Numbered from the stretch's first letter, positions 17,307 through 26,037 are shown. The stretch is 45,316 nt of DNA from JAYVFR01 sp043772945 (GCA_043772945.1 JAYVFR010000004.1:1-45316), one strand, 5' to 3'. The notes: a model not told the origin generated them from the sequence alone. Made by a program: numbers and translations.

Positions 17307-17537
17307 ATGTCACCTGATGTTTACAAGCAAATTGCATTCGCTCTAGTTGTAGGACTTGGAGTTATAGGTCCTGGAATCGGAATTGGACTAATTGGTAACG
17401 CAGCCGTTAGTGCTATCGGTCGTAATCCTAGTGCAGAATCAAAAATCCGATCTTCTGCAATTTTGTTCATTGCTTTCGCAGAAGCTTTGGCTATTTTCGC
17501 GCTTGTAATTGGTTTTATTATTAATTTTGTTAAATAA
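17307..17537 (+). CDS. atpE: F-type ATP synthase subunit c
   Basis: 76 residues, two membrane helices with the polar loop RNPSAE between them, forming the rotor ring of F0. The ion-binding Glu is in FAEALAIF of helix 2. Helix 1 has PGIGIGLIG, and the Glu is followed by Ala rather than the Ser/Thr of sodium-binding rings, suggesting proton coupling. It begins the cluster atpE-atpF-atpH-atpA; subunit a (atpB), normally just upstream, is absent and the truncated uvrB occupies that place. Confidence 0.95.
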   Translation: MSPDVYKQIAFALVVGLGVIGPGIGIGLIGNAAVSAIGRNPSAESKIRSSAILFIAFAEALAIFALVIGFIINFVK

Positions 17538-17545
17538 TTTTTAGT

Positions 17546-18031
17546 ATGGAAGCTTTAGGAATAAATTATATAACTATATTTTTCTATTTGATTAGTTTTG
17601 TTATTGCGCTTTTTGTTTTAAATAAATACGTTTTTAGTAAAATTTCAGCAATTATGACAGAAAGAGAAGCAGAAATAGCTAACGCCTTAAATGAAAAAGA
17701 TAACATCCAGTTAAAACTTGTTAACGCTGATAAGGAAGCTAGTGAGATCATTAAAGTTGCTAAAATAAGTGCTAATGAAATTTTGGAAGAAGCTAAGAAT
17801 GACATCGAGCCACATAAAAATCAAATACTAAAAGAAGCAGAGTTAGAAAAAATTCAAATCATTCAAGGCGCAAACAAAGAGGCAGGGGAAATTATCGTTC
17901 TGGCCCATCATAACGCTCGTCGTGATTCAAATGAAATTTTAGAAAGTGTAATAAATAAAGCTGTAATGAGTCTCGGGATTGACGATGCTGCTGCTAATAA
18001 CTTAACTAGCAAAATTATTGATAAAATCTAA
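17546..18031 (+). CDS. atpF: F-type ATP synthase subunit b
   Basis: 161 residues: an N-terminal membrane helix (about 9-27) and then a long charged coiled coil (AIMTEREAEIANALNEKDN and onward) ending in a conserved hydrophobic stretch. It forms the peripheral stalk that holds F1 against rotation. It starts 8 bp after atpE with no Shine-Dalgarno. Length and architecture are normal for the family. The partner delta subunit that caps this stalk is only half length here. Confidence 0.92.
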   Translation: MEALGINYITIFFYLISFVIALFVLNKYVFSKISAIMTEREAEIANALNEKDNIQLKLVNADKEASEIIKVAKISANEILEEAKNDIEPHKNQILKEAELEKIQIIQGANKEAGEIIVLAHHNARRDSNEILESVINKAVMSLGIDDAAANNLTSKIIDKI

Positions 18032-18048
18032 AAATTTAATTTCGTTTA

Positions 18049-18279
18049 ATGACTATTAATATTGTAAGTTCGCACACTTTATCGCCTTCAAATAAAGAAA
18101 AACTAGAAAATAAATTAGATATTAAATTTAATCTTTCTGACAATTCAAAGGAGAAAACTATTTTTAAGTATTTTATTGATAAATCTTTAGTAATTGGTTT
18201 ATTAGTTCAAGTTGGTGACAAAGAATATTATTATAATCTCGATAATCAGATTAAGCAAATTTTAAATCAAATACAATAA
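18049..18279 (+). CDS. atpH: F-type ATP synthase delta subunit, C-terminal half only
   Basis: 76 residues against about 178. The sequence matches the C-terminal domain of delta/OSCP: SSHTLSPSNKEKLENKL, then KYFIDKSLVIGLLVQVGDKEYYYNLDNQIKQIL, the equivalent of the D-x-S-L-I-G-G motif. The N-terminal six-helix domain, which docks on the alpha subunits, is absent and not visible upstream, where atpF ends 17 bp away. Position between atpF and atpA confirms identity. It could be a reduced functional delta or a decayed gene; its neat fit within the operon (atpA starts two bases after its stop) favours a reduced protein. Confidence 0.75.
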   Translation: MTINIVSSHTLSPSNKEKLENKLDIKFNLSDNSKEKTIFKYFIDKSLVIGLLVQVGDKEYYYNLDNQIKQILNQIQ

Positions 18280-18280
18280 T

Positions 18281-19786
18281 ATGAATACTTTCAGTGATTT
18301 TTCAAATAAGGTTCAAAATCTTAACCTAAGCAATGATACTTCTGCTAACATTGGCTATGTAACTTCTGTTAAGGATGGCGTTGCGACTGCTAGTAACTTG
18401 TCTGAAGTTTTCTATAATGAAATACTTGAGATTGAGATAAGCAAAAATGAATTTATTAAAGCCGTGGCATTTAATTTGGAAACTGAACAAGTTGGTTTGT
18501 TAATTTTAGATGAGTATAGTGGAGTTAAATCAGGACAAAAAGTTCGTGCTACTGGTAAAGCTCTCTCGGTTGATGTGAGTTACAGTTATCTTGGTAGAAC
18601 AGTTGACAGCTTAGGTAGGCCACTTGATGGAATGCCAATTTCAAATGAAAGGACTAAATTTGAAACAATGCCCTTAGAAAAAATTGCTCCTGGAGTGATG
18701 ACTAGATATCCAGTAGAAAGACCGCTTAAGACGGGTGTTATGGTAATTGATAGTTTAGTAAACGTTGGAAAAGGACAGAGAGAATTGATTATTGGTGACA
18801 GGCAAACTGGTAAAACGACTCTTGCTATTGATACAATTCTAAACCAAAAAGATCAAGATGTTATTTGTATTTATGCCTCAATCGGTCAAAAAAAATCTAA
18901 AACCAAACAAATAATTCAAAAATTAATTGACACTAAAGCTGATGAATATACAATCGTTGTTAGTGCATCGTCATCAGATCCCGTAGCCCTTCAGTATTTG
19001 GCTCCATATACAGCAGTCGCTATTGGAGAATATTTTATGTCACTTGGACGTGACGTGTTAGTAATTTACGATGATTTGACTAAGCATGCATGGAGTTACA
19101 GGCAACTATCACTCCTCTTCCGTCGCCCACCTGGCAGAGAGGCATATCCTGGAGATGTTTTTTATTTGCATTCTAGGCTTTTAGAGCGGGCTTGCCAACT
19201 AAATGAAGAAAATGGTGGTGGTTCAATTACAGCTCTTCCGATCATTGAAACTCAGGCTAATGACATTTCTGCTTATATTCCGACAAATGTGATTAGTATC
19301 ACTGACGGGCAAATATTTCTAGAATCTGATTTATTTAATGCAGGTATCAGGCCCGCTGTAAACATAGGTTCGTCTGTTACCCGTGTGGGAGGAGCTGCTC
19401 AACCTAAAAATTTAAAAAAAGTCGCGGGATCGCTAAAGTTAGAGCTTGCTCAATACAGAGAATTAGCAGCTTTTTCAAAATTTGGTGGAGATTTAGATAA
19501 AAATACTCAAGACAAACTTAAGCGAGGTAATGCTTTAACCAAATTATTGATTCAGAAACCTAATAAACCGTACCAGCTATCAGAAGAAGTAATTTTAATA
19601 TTGGCAGGAAACTTAGGATACTTAGATGAGATTTCTGATAGTCAAATAACTCCTTGGACAGAAAGCTTATTGAAATTTAGCCACAAAAATGTTGAATTAA
19701 TTGCACTTCTAAATTCTGAAAAATGGTCAGATGAAATAAAACAGCAGCTAATTTCTTTAATTGAGGATTATATCCAAAGTATTTAA
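18281..19786 (+). CDS. atpA: F-type ATP synthase subunit alpha
   Basis: 501 residues, full length. Non-catalytic nucleotide-binding subunit of F1. P-loop GDRQTGKTTLAIDT is at about residue 170, and the conserved PAVNIGSSVTRVGGAAQ is near 360. The ATG comes one base after the atpH stop, indicating coupled translation. The usual followers gamma, beta and epsilon (atpG, atpD, atpC) are missing; a G6PDH-like gene begins 48 bp downstream. ATP synthase function would need them elsewhere in the genome. Confidence 0.97.
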   Translation: MNTFSDFSNKVQNLNLSNDTSANIGYVTSVKDGVATASNLSEVFYNEILEIEISKNEFIKAVAFNLETEQVGLLILDEYSGVKSGQKVRATGKALSVDVSYSYLGRTVDSLGRPLDGMPISNERTKFETMPLEKIAPGVMTRYPVERPLKTGVMVIDSLVNVGKGQRELIIGDRQTGKTTLAIDTILNQKDQDVICIYASIGQKKSKTKQIIQKLIDTKADEYTIVVSASSSDPVALQYLAPYTAVAIGEYFMSLGRDVLVIYDDLTKHAWSYRQLSLLFRRPPGREAYPGDVFYLHSRLLERACQLNEENGGGSITALPIIETQANDISAYIPTNVISITDGQIFLESDLFNAGIRPAVNIGSSVTRVGGAAQPKNLKKVAGSLKLELAQYRELAAFSKFGGDLDKNTQDKLKRGNALTKLLIQKPNKPYQLSEEVILILAGNLGYLDEISDSQITPWTESLLKFSHKNVELIALLNSEKWSDEIKQQLISLIEDYIQSI

Positions 19787-19834
19787 TCTTTTTTATTTTT
19801 TTTGATCAGCTTAACCAAATAATTTTTAAATTAA

Positions 19835-20932
19835 ATGTCTAAATATAAGTTATTGTTGTTTGGAATTTCTGGGGACTTAGCTATTCGTAAAATACTTCCG
19901 TCTTTAGGTCAGTTAATTGAGCAGGATTTATTAAACCAATATGAGCTAATTGGATATTCCAGATCTATTGTAGAGCCACTAAAAATCCAAGAAGCAATTG
20001 CAAGTAAGCAAGCAAGCAAGCTAAGTTCAAAACTTTGTCAGATTACACTTAAAAATGGCGAGTATAATGATCCTAAAATTTTTTATGATTCTATAAAGGG
20101 ACTTGAAGAGAATGAGAGATTATTTGTCTACTTGGCATTGCCTCCAGTAGCTTTTTTTGAAAGTATTCAAAACTTTTGTCCTTACTCTAAATACCCTGTT
20201 AATATAATTTTAGAAAAGCCTTACTCGACTTCACTAGAAGAAAGCCAAAAATTAATGCAATTAATCAATATTTGTGATTTACAAATTAAAATTCACTTTT
20301 TTGATCACTATTTATTTAAATCAGGGTTAGAATTATCAGAAAAAACTAAGTCTACGATTAGAACTAAGTCAATAAAAACAGTTTATATATCAGCGCTTGA
20401 GCATTTAGGATTAGAGAAGCGTGCTGGGTATTACGACAGTACAGGAGCAGTCAAAGATATGCTACCTCATTTACTATCTTTATGGGAAAATTATTCTATT
20501 CAATTAGGCTATAAAAACAGTCAGGATATTGATAATTATGAAATTAAAGAGGTTAGTTATGAGCAGTATCCAGAGTACCAAATTGAACTTGGGAAAAAAT
20601 CTAGTACAGAGACTTATTTTAAAATTAAAATATATGATTCATTAAACAATTTAAATCTAATTTTTGAAAGCGGCAAAAAAAAACCAATAAAAGAAACAAT
20701 AATTAGGTTCATTGATAGCAACCAAGAGATAATTAGTGTAATTGATTTACATTCAGAAATTAAAAAAGAAACTAACGAAAGCAATCAAAACGAGCACATT
20801 GAAATGCTAAAAAATTTAGAGAATAACATTTTTACAAGATTTTTAAAACCAACAAGCGTCATCTGGCAATGGGAAATAATTAGAAAAATTAAAGAATTTT
20901 CTAAAATTAACCACCAAAACGACGTTTTCTAG
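19835..20932 (+). CDS. Divergent glucose-6-phosphate dehydrogenase-like protein
   Basis: 365 residues against about 480-500 for typical G6PDH. The family pattern is recognisable: nucleotide-binding GISGDLAIRKILPSL at the N-terminus, LALPPVAFFESI, ILEKPYSTSLEES, then HFFDHYLFKSG in place of the usual R-I-D-H-Y-L-G-K-E, and KRAGYYDSTGAVKDMLPHLLSLW. Asp-His-Tyr of the substrate site and a later His that may be the base are kept, but surrounding residues are changed and the C-terminal region is shortened. It may still oxidise glucose-6-phosphate or a related sugar phosphate. The 3' end overlaps that of uppS by 26 bp, tail to tail. Confidence 0.72.
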   Translation: MSKYKLLLFGISGDLAIRKILPSLGQLIEQDLLNQYELIGYSRSIVEPLKIQEAIASKQASKLSSKLCQITLKNGEYNDPKIFYDSIKGLEENERLFVYLALPPVAFFESIQNFCPYSKYPVNIILEKPYSTSLEESQKLMQLINICDLQIKIHFFDHYLFKSGLELSEKTKSTIRTKSIKTVYISALEHLGLEKRAGYYDSTGAVKDMLPHLLSLWENYSIQLGYKNSQDIDNYEIKEVSYEQYPEYQIELGKKSSTETYFKIKIYDSLNNLNLIFESGKKKPIKETIIRFIDSNQEIISVIDLHSEIKKETNESNQNEHIEMLKNLENNIFTRFLKPTSVIWQWEIIRKIKEFSKINHQNDVF

Positions 20933-21569
20933 AATGGTAAAAGTCTAAGGCTTTAATTAGATCATTTTCATCAAAATTTGGCCAGAGTGTTTCGGTAAAG
21001 TAAAGTTCAGAATAGACTGATTGCCAAGTTAAAAAATTTGAAAGTCGATATTCTCCACCTGGACGAATTATAATGTCAGGCTCAAGGTTTGAATATAGTT
21101 TTTTACTAATAATTTCTTCTGTGATAATTTTTTCACCATCCTTAATAGCTTGATTTACAGCTTCGATAATTTCACTTCTACCACCATAATTCAAACAAAT
21201 TTGAAGTAATAATTTGCTACCTTGCTTAGTTGATTCTGTGATGTCATTTAAAGATTCTTGTAGAGAAATTGGTAACTTTTGTAATTTTCCAAGTATTCTA
21301 ACTCTGACGTTTTTTCCTATTAGGCTTTGTTTATACTTTTTGATAGACGATATCATTATTTTAAACAAATTACTAACTTCTGTTTCTCCTCTCTTATGAT
21401 TATTTTCTGTTGAGAAAGCGTATACTGTTAAAGTATCAATACTGTATTTAGGGCAAAGGTCAATTATGTTGGCTAGACTATCAACTCCTTTTTTATGACC
21501 TTGAATTATTTCTATCAGGTTTTTTTTAGCATACCTTCTGTTGCCATCCATTATAATTCCTAGATGCAT
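20907..21569 (-). CDS. uppS: Undecaprenyl diphosphate synthase
   Basis: 220 residues, a cis-prenyltransferase that makes the lipid carrier for peptidoglycan and other wall polymers. Family motifs are IMDGNRRYAKK (catalytic Asp8), the conserved TVYAFSTENNHKR, and the late IIRPGGEYRLSNFLTWQSVYSELYF. Slightly short but complete. It lies 22 bp downstream of rpsL on the same strand, so it probably shares the S12 message. Its stop region overlaps the G6PDH-like gene by 26 bp in convergent orientation, so the two messages would be complementary at their ends. Confidence 0.95.
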   Translation of the reverse strand: MHLGIIMDGNRRYAKKNLIEIIQGHKKGVDSLANIIDLCPKYSIDTLTVYAFSTENNHKRGETEVSNLFKIMISSIKKYKQSLIGKNVRVRILGKLQKLPISLQESLNDITESTKQGSKLLLQICLNYGGRSEIIEAVNQAIKDGEKIITEEIISKKLYSNLEPDIIIRPGGEYRLSNFLTWQSVYSELYFTETLWPNFDENDLIKALDFYHSRKRRFGG

Positions 21570-21591
21570 ATTTGAAAGGAATTAATTAATC

Positions 21592-22044
21592 TTATTTTTT
21601 AGAAGCGGCTGTGACAGCAGATTTCTTAGTACCATATTTAGAACGACTTTTATTACGCATTGTTCCAAATTTTTGAGATTTACCAACTCCAGCACAGTCC
21701 AAACGACCTCGAACGATGTGGTATTTTACACCTGGAAGATCTTTTACACGACCTCCACGGATCATAACAACCGAGTGTTCTTGTAAGTTATGACCCATAC
21801 CTGGAATGTAAGCTAAAACCTCCATCTTGTTAGATAATTTAACTTTTGCAATTTTACGAACGGCCGAGTTAGGTTTTTTAGGAGTTGTTGTGTAAACTTT
21901 TGTACATACTCCTCGCTTGAACGGATTGGCACTAAATTTTTGAGTCTTTTTTTTTGGATCCCAATTCATAGTAATGGCTGGGGCATCGTACTTTTTGACT
22001 TTTACTTCACGTCCTTTGCGGATTAATTGGTTTATAGTTGGCAT
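21592..22044 (-). CDS. rpsL: Ribosomal protein S12
   Basis: 150 residues. S12 sits at the decoding centre of the 30S subunit. The conserved core includes TTPKKPNSAVRK, YIPGMGHNLQEHSVVMIRGGRVKDLPGVKYHIVRG and the KYGTKK end. The lysines and PGVKYH segment associated with streptomycin sensitivity look normal. A few extra residues lie near position 25-35 (NWDPKKKTQKFSANP). S7 and EF-G, which normally follow rpsL, are absent; uppS follows instead. It has its own promoter and a leader of roughly 40 nt. Confidence 0.97.
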   Translation of the reverse strand: MPTINQLIRKGREVKVKKYDAPAITMNWDPKKKTQKFSANPFKRGVCTKVYTTTPKKPNSAVRKIAKVKLSNKMEVLAYIPGMGHNLQEHSVVMIRGGRVKDLPGVKYHIVRGRLDCAGVGKSQKFGTMRNKSRSKYGTKKSAVTAASKK

Positions 22045-22092
22045 AGTAGTGTTTCTTTATCTTATGGTGAAATTTAGTATACTTATGGTACA

Positions 22093-22122
22093 TATACAAT
22101 CAAAAAACTGTCTACTTGTCAA
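22093..22122 (-). promoter_or_regulatory. Promoter of rpsL-uppS
   Basis: TTGACA (22122-22117), 18-bp spacer, TGTATA (22098-22093) on the minus strand. The expected start site is about 40 nt before the rpsL ATG, a longer leader than at most genes here. Confidence 0.65.
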
Positions 22123-22204
22123 ATTTATGGATAAGAATGCTTTCATTCCTGATATCTTTAGGACATCAAATTACCTAAAACTCAACAAGTAAAAAATAAA
22201 CTAG

Positions 22205-24256
22205 CTATACTTGGAGAATAACTGGAATTATAATTGGACTTTTTTCAGTTTTAGTATAGATTACTTCAGAAGTCAAGTTTTTTAGTAATGTTCTTAATTC
22301 CATCATAAAGGTCTCTGAGTTTGAAGTGTTGATTTTATTAAAGTTTGCCTTAATAACGCTTTTTACTTCATCAAATAGAGGGGTTACTGACGATTTATAA
22401 ATGAAACCACGTGAAATTAATTCAGGACCAGCGACAAGTTTGTTTTCTTTATTAACTGTTAATACAACTACAATAGTCCCTTGGGTTGCCATTGAGCGAC
22501 GCTCTTCTAAAATTTCCTCAGAAACTGATCCAATAGTCATGCCATCAACTAATAAATAACCGTTACTTACTTTTTCTTCAGTTACTACAACTTCATTATA
22601 ACGCATTTCTGTTACTCTGCCATTTTCTGACAACATGCAATGCTCAAATGGAATACCCATCTGCATACCAAGCTCGGCTGTTTTACGAATAATGTAATGG
22701 TCTCCGTGAAGTGGTTGTAAGTAATCGGGGAGGGTTAGGGCAAATAATAGCTTTAAATCATCTTGGCAAGCATGCCCTCCAACGTGAACACTGAACTCTT
22801 TGTTCGAGTAAACATCAACACCTTTACGAGATAGGCCTGCTACTAAGTTTTCAACAGCATTTTCATTACCTTCAATAGGGCGGCTGCTAAAGATTACGGA
22901 GTCTCCAGCTTGCAACTTAATTAAATCGTGCTCATCTCTGGATAATCTAGTAAGTGCGGCAAGATCCTCTCCTTGGGAGCCTGTCATTAACATACAGACA
23001 TTTTCAGGAGGCAAACTACCAATGGCATGAATATCAATAACTAAATTAGGTGGAACTTTGATGTATCCTAGCTGGAAACAAATATTGAAATTGTTAACCA
23101 TTGATCTACCTACGAGAGCAAGTTTACGATTGTATTTAATACATGAATCAACTACAAACTGCATTCTGGGGATAGTAGAAGCAAAAGCAGTTACAATAAC
23201 ACGCTCTTTACATTCTTTAAAAATTCCCATGATAGTTTTTTTGATTATACTTTCTGAGAGCGATTTACCAGGTTTTAGAATACCAAGTGAATCAGTCATT
23301 AATAAACGAACTCCTTCGCTACCATATTTTGCAAGCTTTGCGTAATCAGATAATTGTCCATCGTATGGTAAATCATCAAATTTCCAATCAGTACAAAAAA
23401 CAATGCGACCCATGGGTGTATCAATACAAATGCCAACTACATCAGGAATTGAGTGATTTAAGCGGAAAAATTGAACTTTAAAACAACCCATTGTTATAGT
23501 TTCATTCAGGTCAATAATTTTAGCAGTAAATTTTTGTTCAATTTCAAATTCAGATAAACGATTTTTTAAAAGAGCAAGGGTTAACGGCATTGAGTAAATT
23601 GGAATTGGCCCAAGTTTAGGTAACACGTACGGAGCAGCGCCAATGTGATCTAAGTGTCCATGGGTGTAAATTAAACCTCTAATTTTGTGCTTATTCTGTT
23701 CTAAGTAGCTTGTTTCTGGAGCGATGTAATTAATACCAGGGAATTTTTCGCTGTCACCAAATCCAATACCTGTGTCAATTAAAATTATGTCATCTCCACA
23801 TTCAATTGCATTCATATTTAATCCAACTTCATTTGATCCTCCAATAGGAATAAATCTCACGGCAGGCCCTTCTGGGAAAAACTCAGGAGAGTTAGTTTTC
23901 ATTTTGGGTCCTTCAATTAAATTAGGGTTTAAATGAGCTATAGCTAGATTTCCTCGGGGGATTTCAGTTTGGCGAATATTGCGTATGCTTTCTAGGTTGG
24001 CAAGAACGCTTGGAATTCCAGCAGGATTATATTCACGTCTTTTAATAAATTGTGGTGTATCAGTGACTAATGAGTTAGTTTTTGGCGATGAGGGTTGAGG
24101 GTTGCTGTCTCGACGACCTCGGAAATTGTTACCTCCGGGGTTACTGGTTTGTAAAACTTTTTGGAGATTTTCACGGTTTGGGCTTTGTCTAGATCCACGG
24201 AAATTATTACCTCCAAAGTTACGAGGGCTATTATTTGTGTTGTTGTTTGGTGTCAT
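22205..24256 (-). CDS. rnj: Ribonuclease J with disordered N-terminal extension
   Basis: 683 residues, metallo-beta-lactamase/beta-CASP ribonuclease for 5'-3' exonuclease and endonuclease RNA decay. The metal site THGHLDHIGA, HSIPDVVG, the beta-CASP region and the C-terminal domain are present. An extension of about 120 residues precedes the catalytic domain; it is rich in Asn, Gly, Arg, Ser and Pro and repeats GGNNFRG, which looks intrinsically disordered and RNA-binding. RNase J normally begins close to the catalytic domain. No Shine-Dalgarno; the start lies in AT-rich sequence. Confidence 0.93.
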   Translation of the reverse strand: MTPNNNTNNSPRNFGGNNFRGSRQSPNRENLQKVLQTSNPGGNNFRGRRDSNPQPSSPKTNSLVTDTPQFIKRREYNPAGIPSVLANLESIRNIRQTEIPRGNLAIAHLNPNLIEGPKMKTNSPEFFPEGPAVRFIPIGGSNEVGLNMNAIECGDDIILIDTGIGFGDSEKFPGINYIAPETSYLEQNKHKIRGLIYTHGHLDHIGAAPYVLPKLGPIPIYSMPLTLALLKNRLSEFEIEQKFTAKIIDLNETITMGCFKVQFFRLNHSIPDVVGICIDTPMGRIVFCTDWKFDDLPYDGQLSDYAKLAKYGSEGVRLLMTDSLGILKPGKSLSESIIKKTIMGIFKECKERVIVTAFASTIPRMQFVVDSCIKYNRKLALVGRSMVNNFNICFQLGYIKVPPNLVIDIHAIGSLPPENVCMLMTGSQGEDLAALTRLSRDEHDLIKLQAGDSVIFSSRPIEGNENAVENLVAGLSRKGVDVYSNKEFSVHVGGHACQDDLKLLFALTLPDYLQPLHGDHYIIRKTAELGMQMGIPFEHCMLSENGRVTEMRYNEVVVTEEKVSNGYLLVDGMTIGSVSEEILEERRSMATQGTIVVVLTVNKENKLVAGPELISRGFIYKSSVTPLFDEVKSVIKANFNKINTSNSETFMMELRTLLKNLTSEVIYTKTEKSPIIIPVILQV

Positions 24257-24567
24257 ATATTTATTATATAATGTGTATATCTGCTTCAGATTTGATGTCT
24301 GCGAGTCTAAAACTTAACAGTTTGACTGTCTGGTAAAATTAAAATTTTATAATTTACTATATATTATATTGTATCGTATATTTTTTATTTTAACGAGGGT
24401 GCTTTTTTATAAAGCATAACTAGTAAAAGAACTAGCAGATTTTAACAGTTGATTTAGAATAAATATTTATCTGTCTTTTGTCAAAAACTTGCCCAAAGTT
24501 TGTAGTTATGCTATGAAGCAGATTGTTATTTAGTTGTAATAAAAATCAACTAGAAGATTACTTCATC
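24257..24567. other. Intergenic region upstream of RNase J; possible long leader or small RNA
   Basis: This gap holds no convincing gene. A minus-strand promoter lies at 24484-24456, about 200 nt before RNase J. Between it and the start codon lie several short inverted repeats, for example CTAGT/ACTAG near 24420-24435, ACAGT/ACTGT near 24320 and CAGA/TCTG near 24285-24300. They could belong to a structured leader or a small RNA. I could not match any known RNA family. Confidence 0.3.
24456..24484 (-). promoter_or_regulatory. Distal minus-strand promoter upstream of RNase J
   Basis: TTGACA (24484-24479), 17-bp spacer, TATTCT (24461-24456). It would give a leader of about 190-200 nt for RNase J or drive a separate small RNA. 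Confidence 0.5.
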
Positions 24568-24711
24568 ATGAATTACGGTATTAATGTGTTTCCACAAACA
24601 CCATTAGTCTTAAATTCCCAGACTTCAGGACTATCTCCTAATCAAGTTATTCTTGGGCGGAAGTTCTGTAAAAGTTGTAGAATATCACTTCTTTCCAATA
24701 ACGGCTTTTAG
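24568..24711 (+). CDS. Doubtful 47-aa hypothetical protein
   Basis: Short open frame with a C-x-x-C pair (FCKSC) near residue 32 and a mixed composition. It could be a small zinc-binding protein, but there is no Shine-Dalgarno, no recognisable relative and no terminator. Listed because the surrounding 500 bp otherwise carries no gene. Confidence 0.25.
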   Translation: MNYGINVFPQTPLVLNSQTSGLSPNQVILGRKFCKSCRISLLSNNGF

Positions 24712-24753
24712 TGTTTAATTATAACATTAAGAGTCTTTTTTTAGTGGTTTTTC

Positions 24754-26037
24754 TCATGGTAAATACAATCCTGATTCTGGAATTTTAGCTTTTTCTAAAT
24801 GAGGATTTAGTTTGGTTACTATCAGTGCAATAATGTACCCGATTGAACAAATTATAAGTGGTAATGTATCGGATAAACTAGCGAGAAACCCTCCAATTAA
24901 TGGAGCCATAGTTGCAACGGCTTGAATTGATTGATTGATTCCTAAATTTTTAGCTTGCTCTTGTTCTGTACTAAGCCCTGAAAGTATTGATAGAATTGTA
25001 GCAGAAATTATTCCCATCCCTCCACCTATAATAGGAAGGGTAGCAAAAAACCATAAACTGTTAGGAACGAAAAGAGTAACTAAAACACTAATTCCCGTTA
25101 TGAAAGAACTGATTAAGAGAGTCTTATATTGGCCCAGTTTTTTTATTGTTAGAGGTAAAACTAAGGCTACGGTAACGGCTAGCCAGAAACCAATGTAGGC
25201 AGATAAGTAACTAATTTGACTTACGCTAAAGCGATATTCGTCAGCTAGATATTTTGGGAAAAATCCTAAAAATAGTGAAAAACTAAAGCTTCCGAGAAAG
25301 CTAAGAATAAATATTGTTCTAAATTTTGGTAGCTTAAAAGCATCTGCTATTTGGCGAAAGCTATAAAAAATATGTAGTTTTATTTTATTTTGTTTATGTT
25401 TTAGAGTTTCTGGTAATATAAAAGTAATCAAAAATAGATTTATTAAAATAATTATGCTGGATACTAAATACGGAATGGCAAGTGGGTTAACCGAGGCAAT
25501 TTGTAAATTACTAGCTAGACCCCCAATTACAGGACCTAGAATTAACCCAAGGGCAAGGCTACCGTTAATTAAGCCAAAGTTTCTAGCTTTTTTATTTTCG
25601 GGGCTAATATCGGCTATTACTGATTGAGCGAGGAATAAATTGCCTCCACTAAAGCCATCGATAATTCGAGCAATAAAAATTAATTGAATGTTAAATAAAA
25701 CTATTCCAAGGGCTGTTAATAAATAACTAATAAAAGTTCCAAGCATTGAGATTAAAATAATTTTCTTGCGACCATGAATATCAGCCAGATAGCCAAGGAT
25801 TGGTGCTCCAAATAGTTGCGAAATTGGATACGAGGCAATTAAAATTCCATAAATAATGCTAGCAATTTTAGGGTTAAAAGATTTTAGAAACAATCCTTGT
25901 TTGTTTTCAAAAAGAACTGGTAAAACAGCTTGGACTAAGCTTGCTCCTAACAAGTCAACAAAAATTACACCTAAAATAATAACTAAAATTGTTCGGTTAG
26001 ATTTACTTAAAGACTTAAGAGGTTCAAAAAAATTCAT
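24754..26037 (-). CDS. MFS transporter (TetA/Bcr-like drug efflux type)
   Basis: 427 residues with about 12 membrane helices. The loop 2-3 motif GYLADIHGRKKIILISMLG is the major facilitator signature (G-x-L-a-D-r-x-G-r-k), and the helix 5 motif LGLILGPVIGGLA marks drug:proton antiporters of the 12- or 14-helix groups. It exports an unknown substrate. It ends in TGA, followed by nine further open codons before TAA, so the stop position is unremarkable but close to a second one. Divergent from rplX; a TTGACA lies 47 nt upstream of its start. Confidence 0.88.
   Translation of the reverse strand: MNFFEPLKSLSKSNRTILVIILGVIFVDLLGASLVQAVLPVLFENKQGLFLKSFNPKIASIIYGILIASYPISQLFGAPILGYLADIHGRKKIILISMLGTFISYLLTALGIVLFNIQLIFIARIIDGFSGGNLFLAQSVIADISPENKKARNFGLINGSLALGLILGPVIGGLASNLQIASVNPLAIPYLVSSIIILINLFLITFILPETLKHKQNKIKLHIFYSFRQIADAFKLPKFRTIFILSFLGSFSFSLFLGFFPKYLADEYRFSVSQISYLSAYIGFWLAVTVALVLPLTIKKLGQYKTLLISSFITGISVLVTLFVPNSLWFFATLPIIGGGMGIISATILSILSGLSTEQEQAKNLGINQSIQAVATMAPLIGGFLASLSDTLPLIICSIGYIIALIVTKLNPHLEKAKIPESGLYLP

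Noticed and set aside
23058..24317. Plus-strand open frames inside RNase J
   Set aside because: They are antisense shadows of a well-conserved gene, with no promoter or family pattern of their own.
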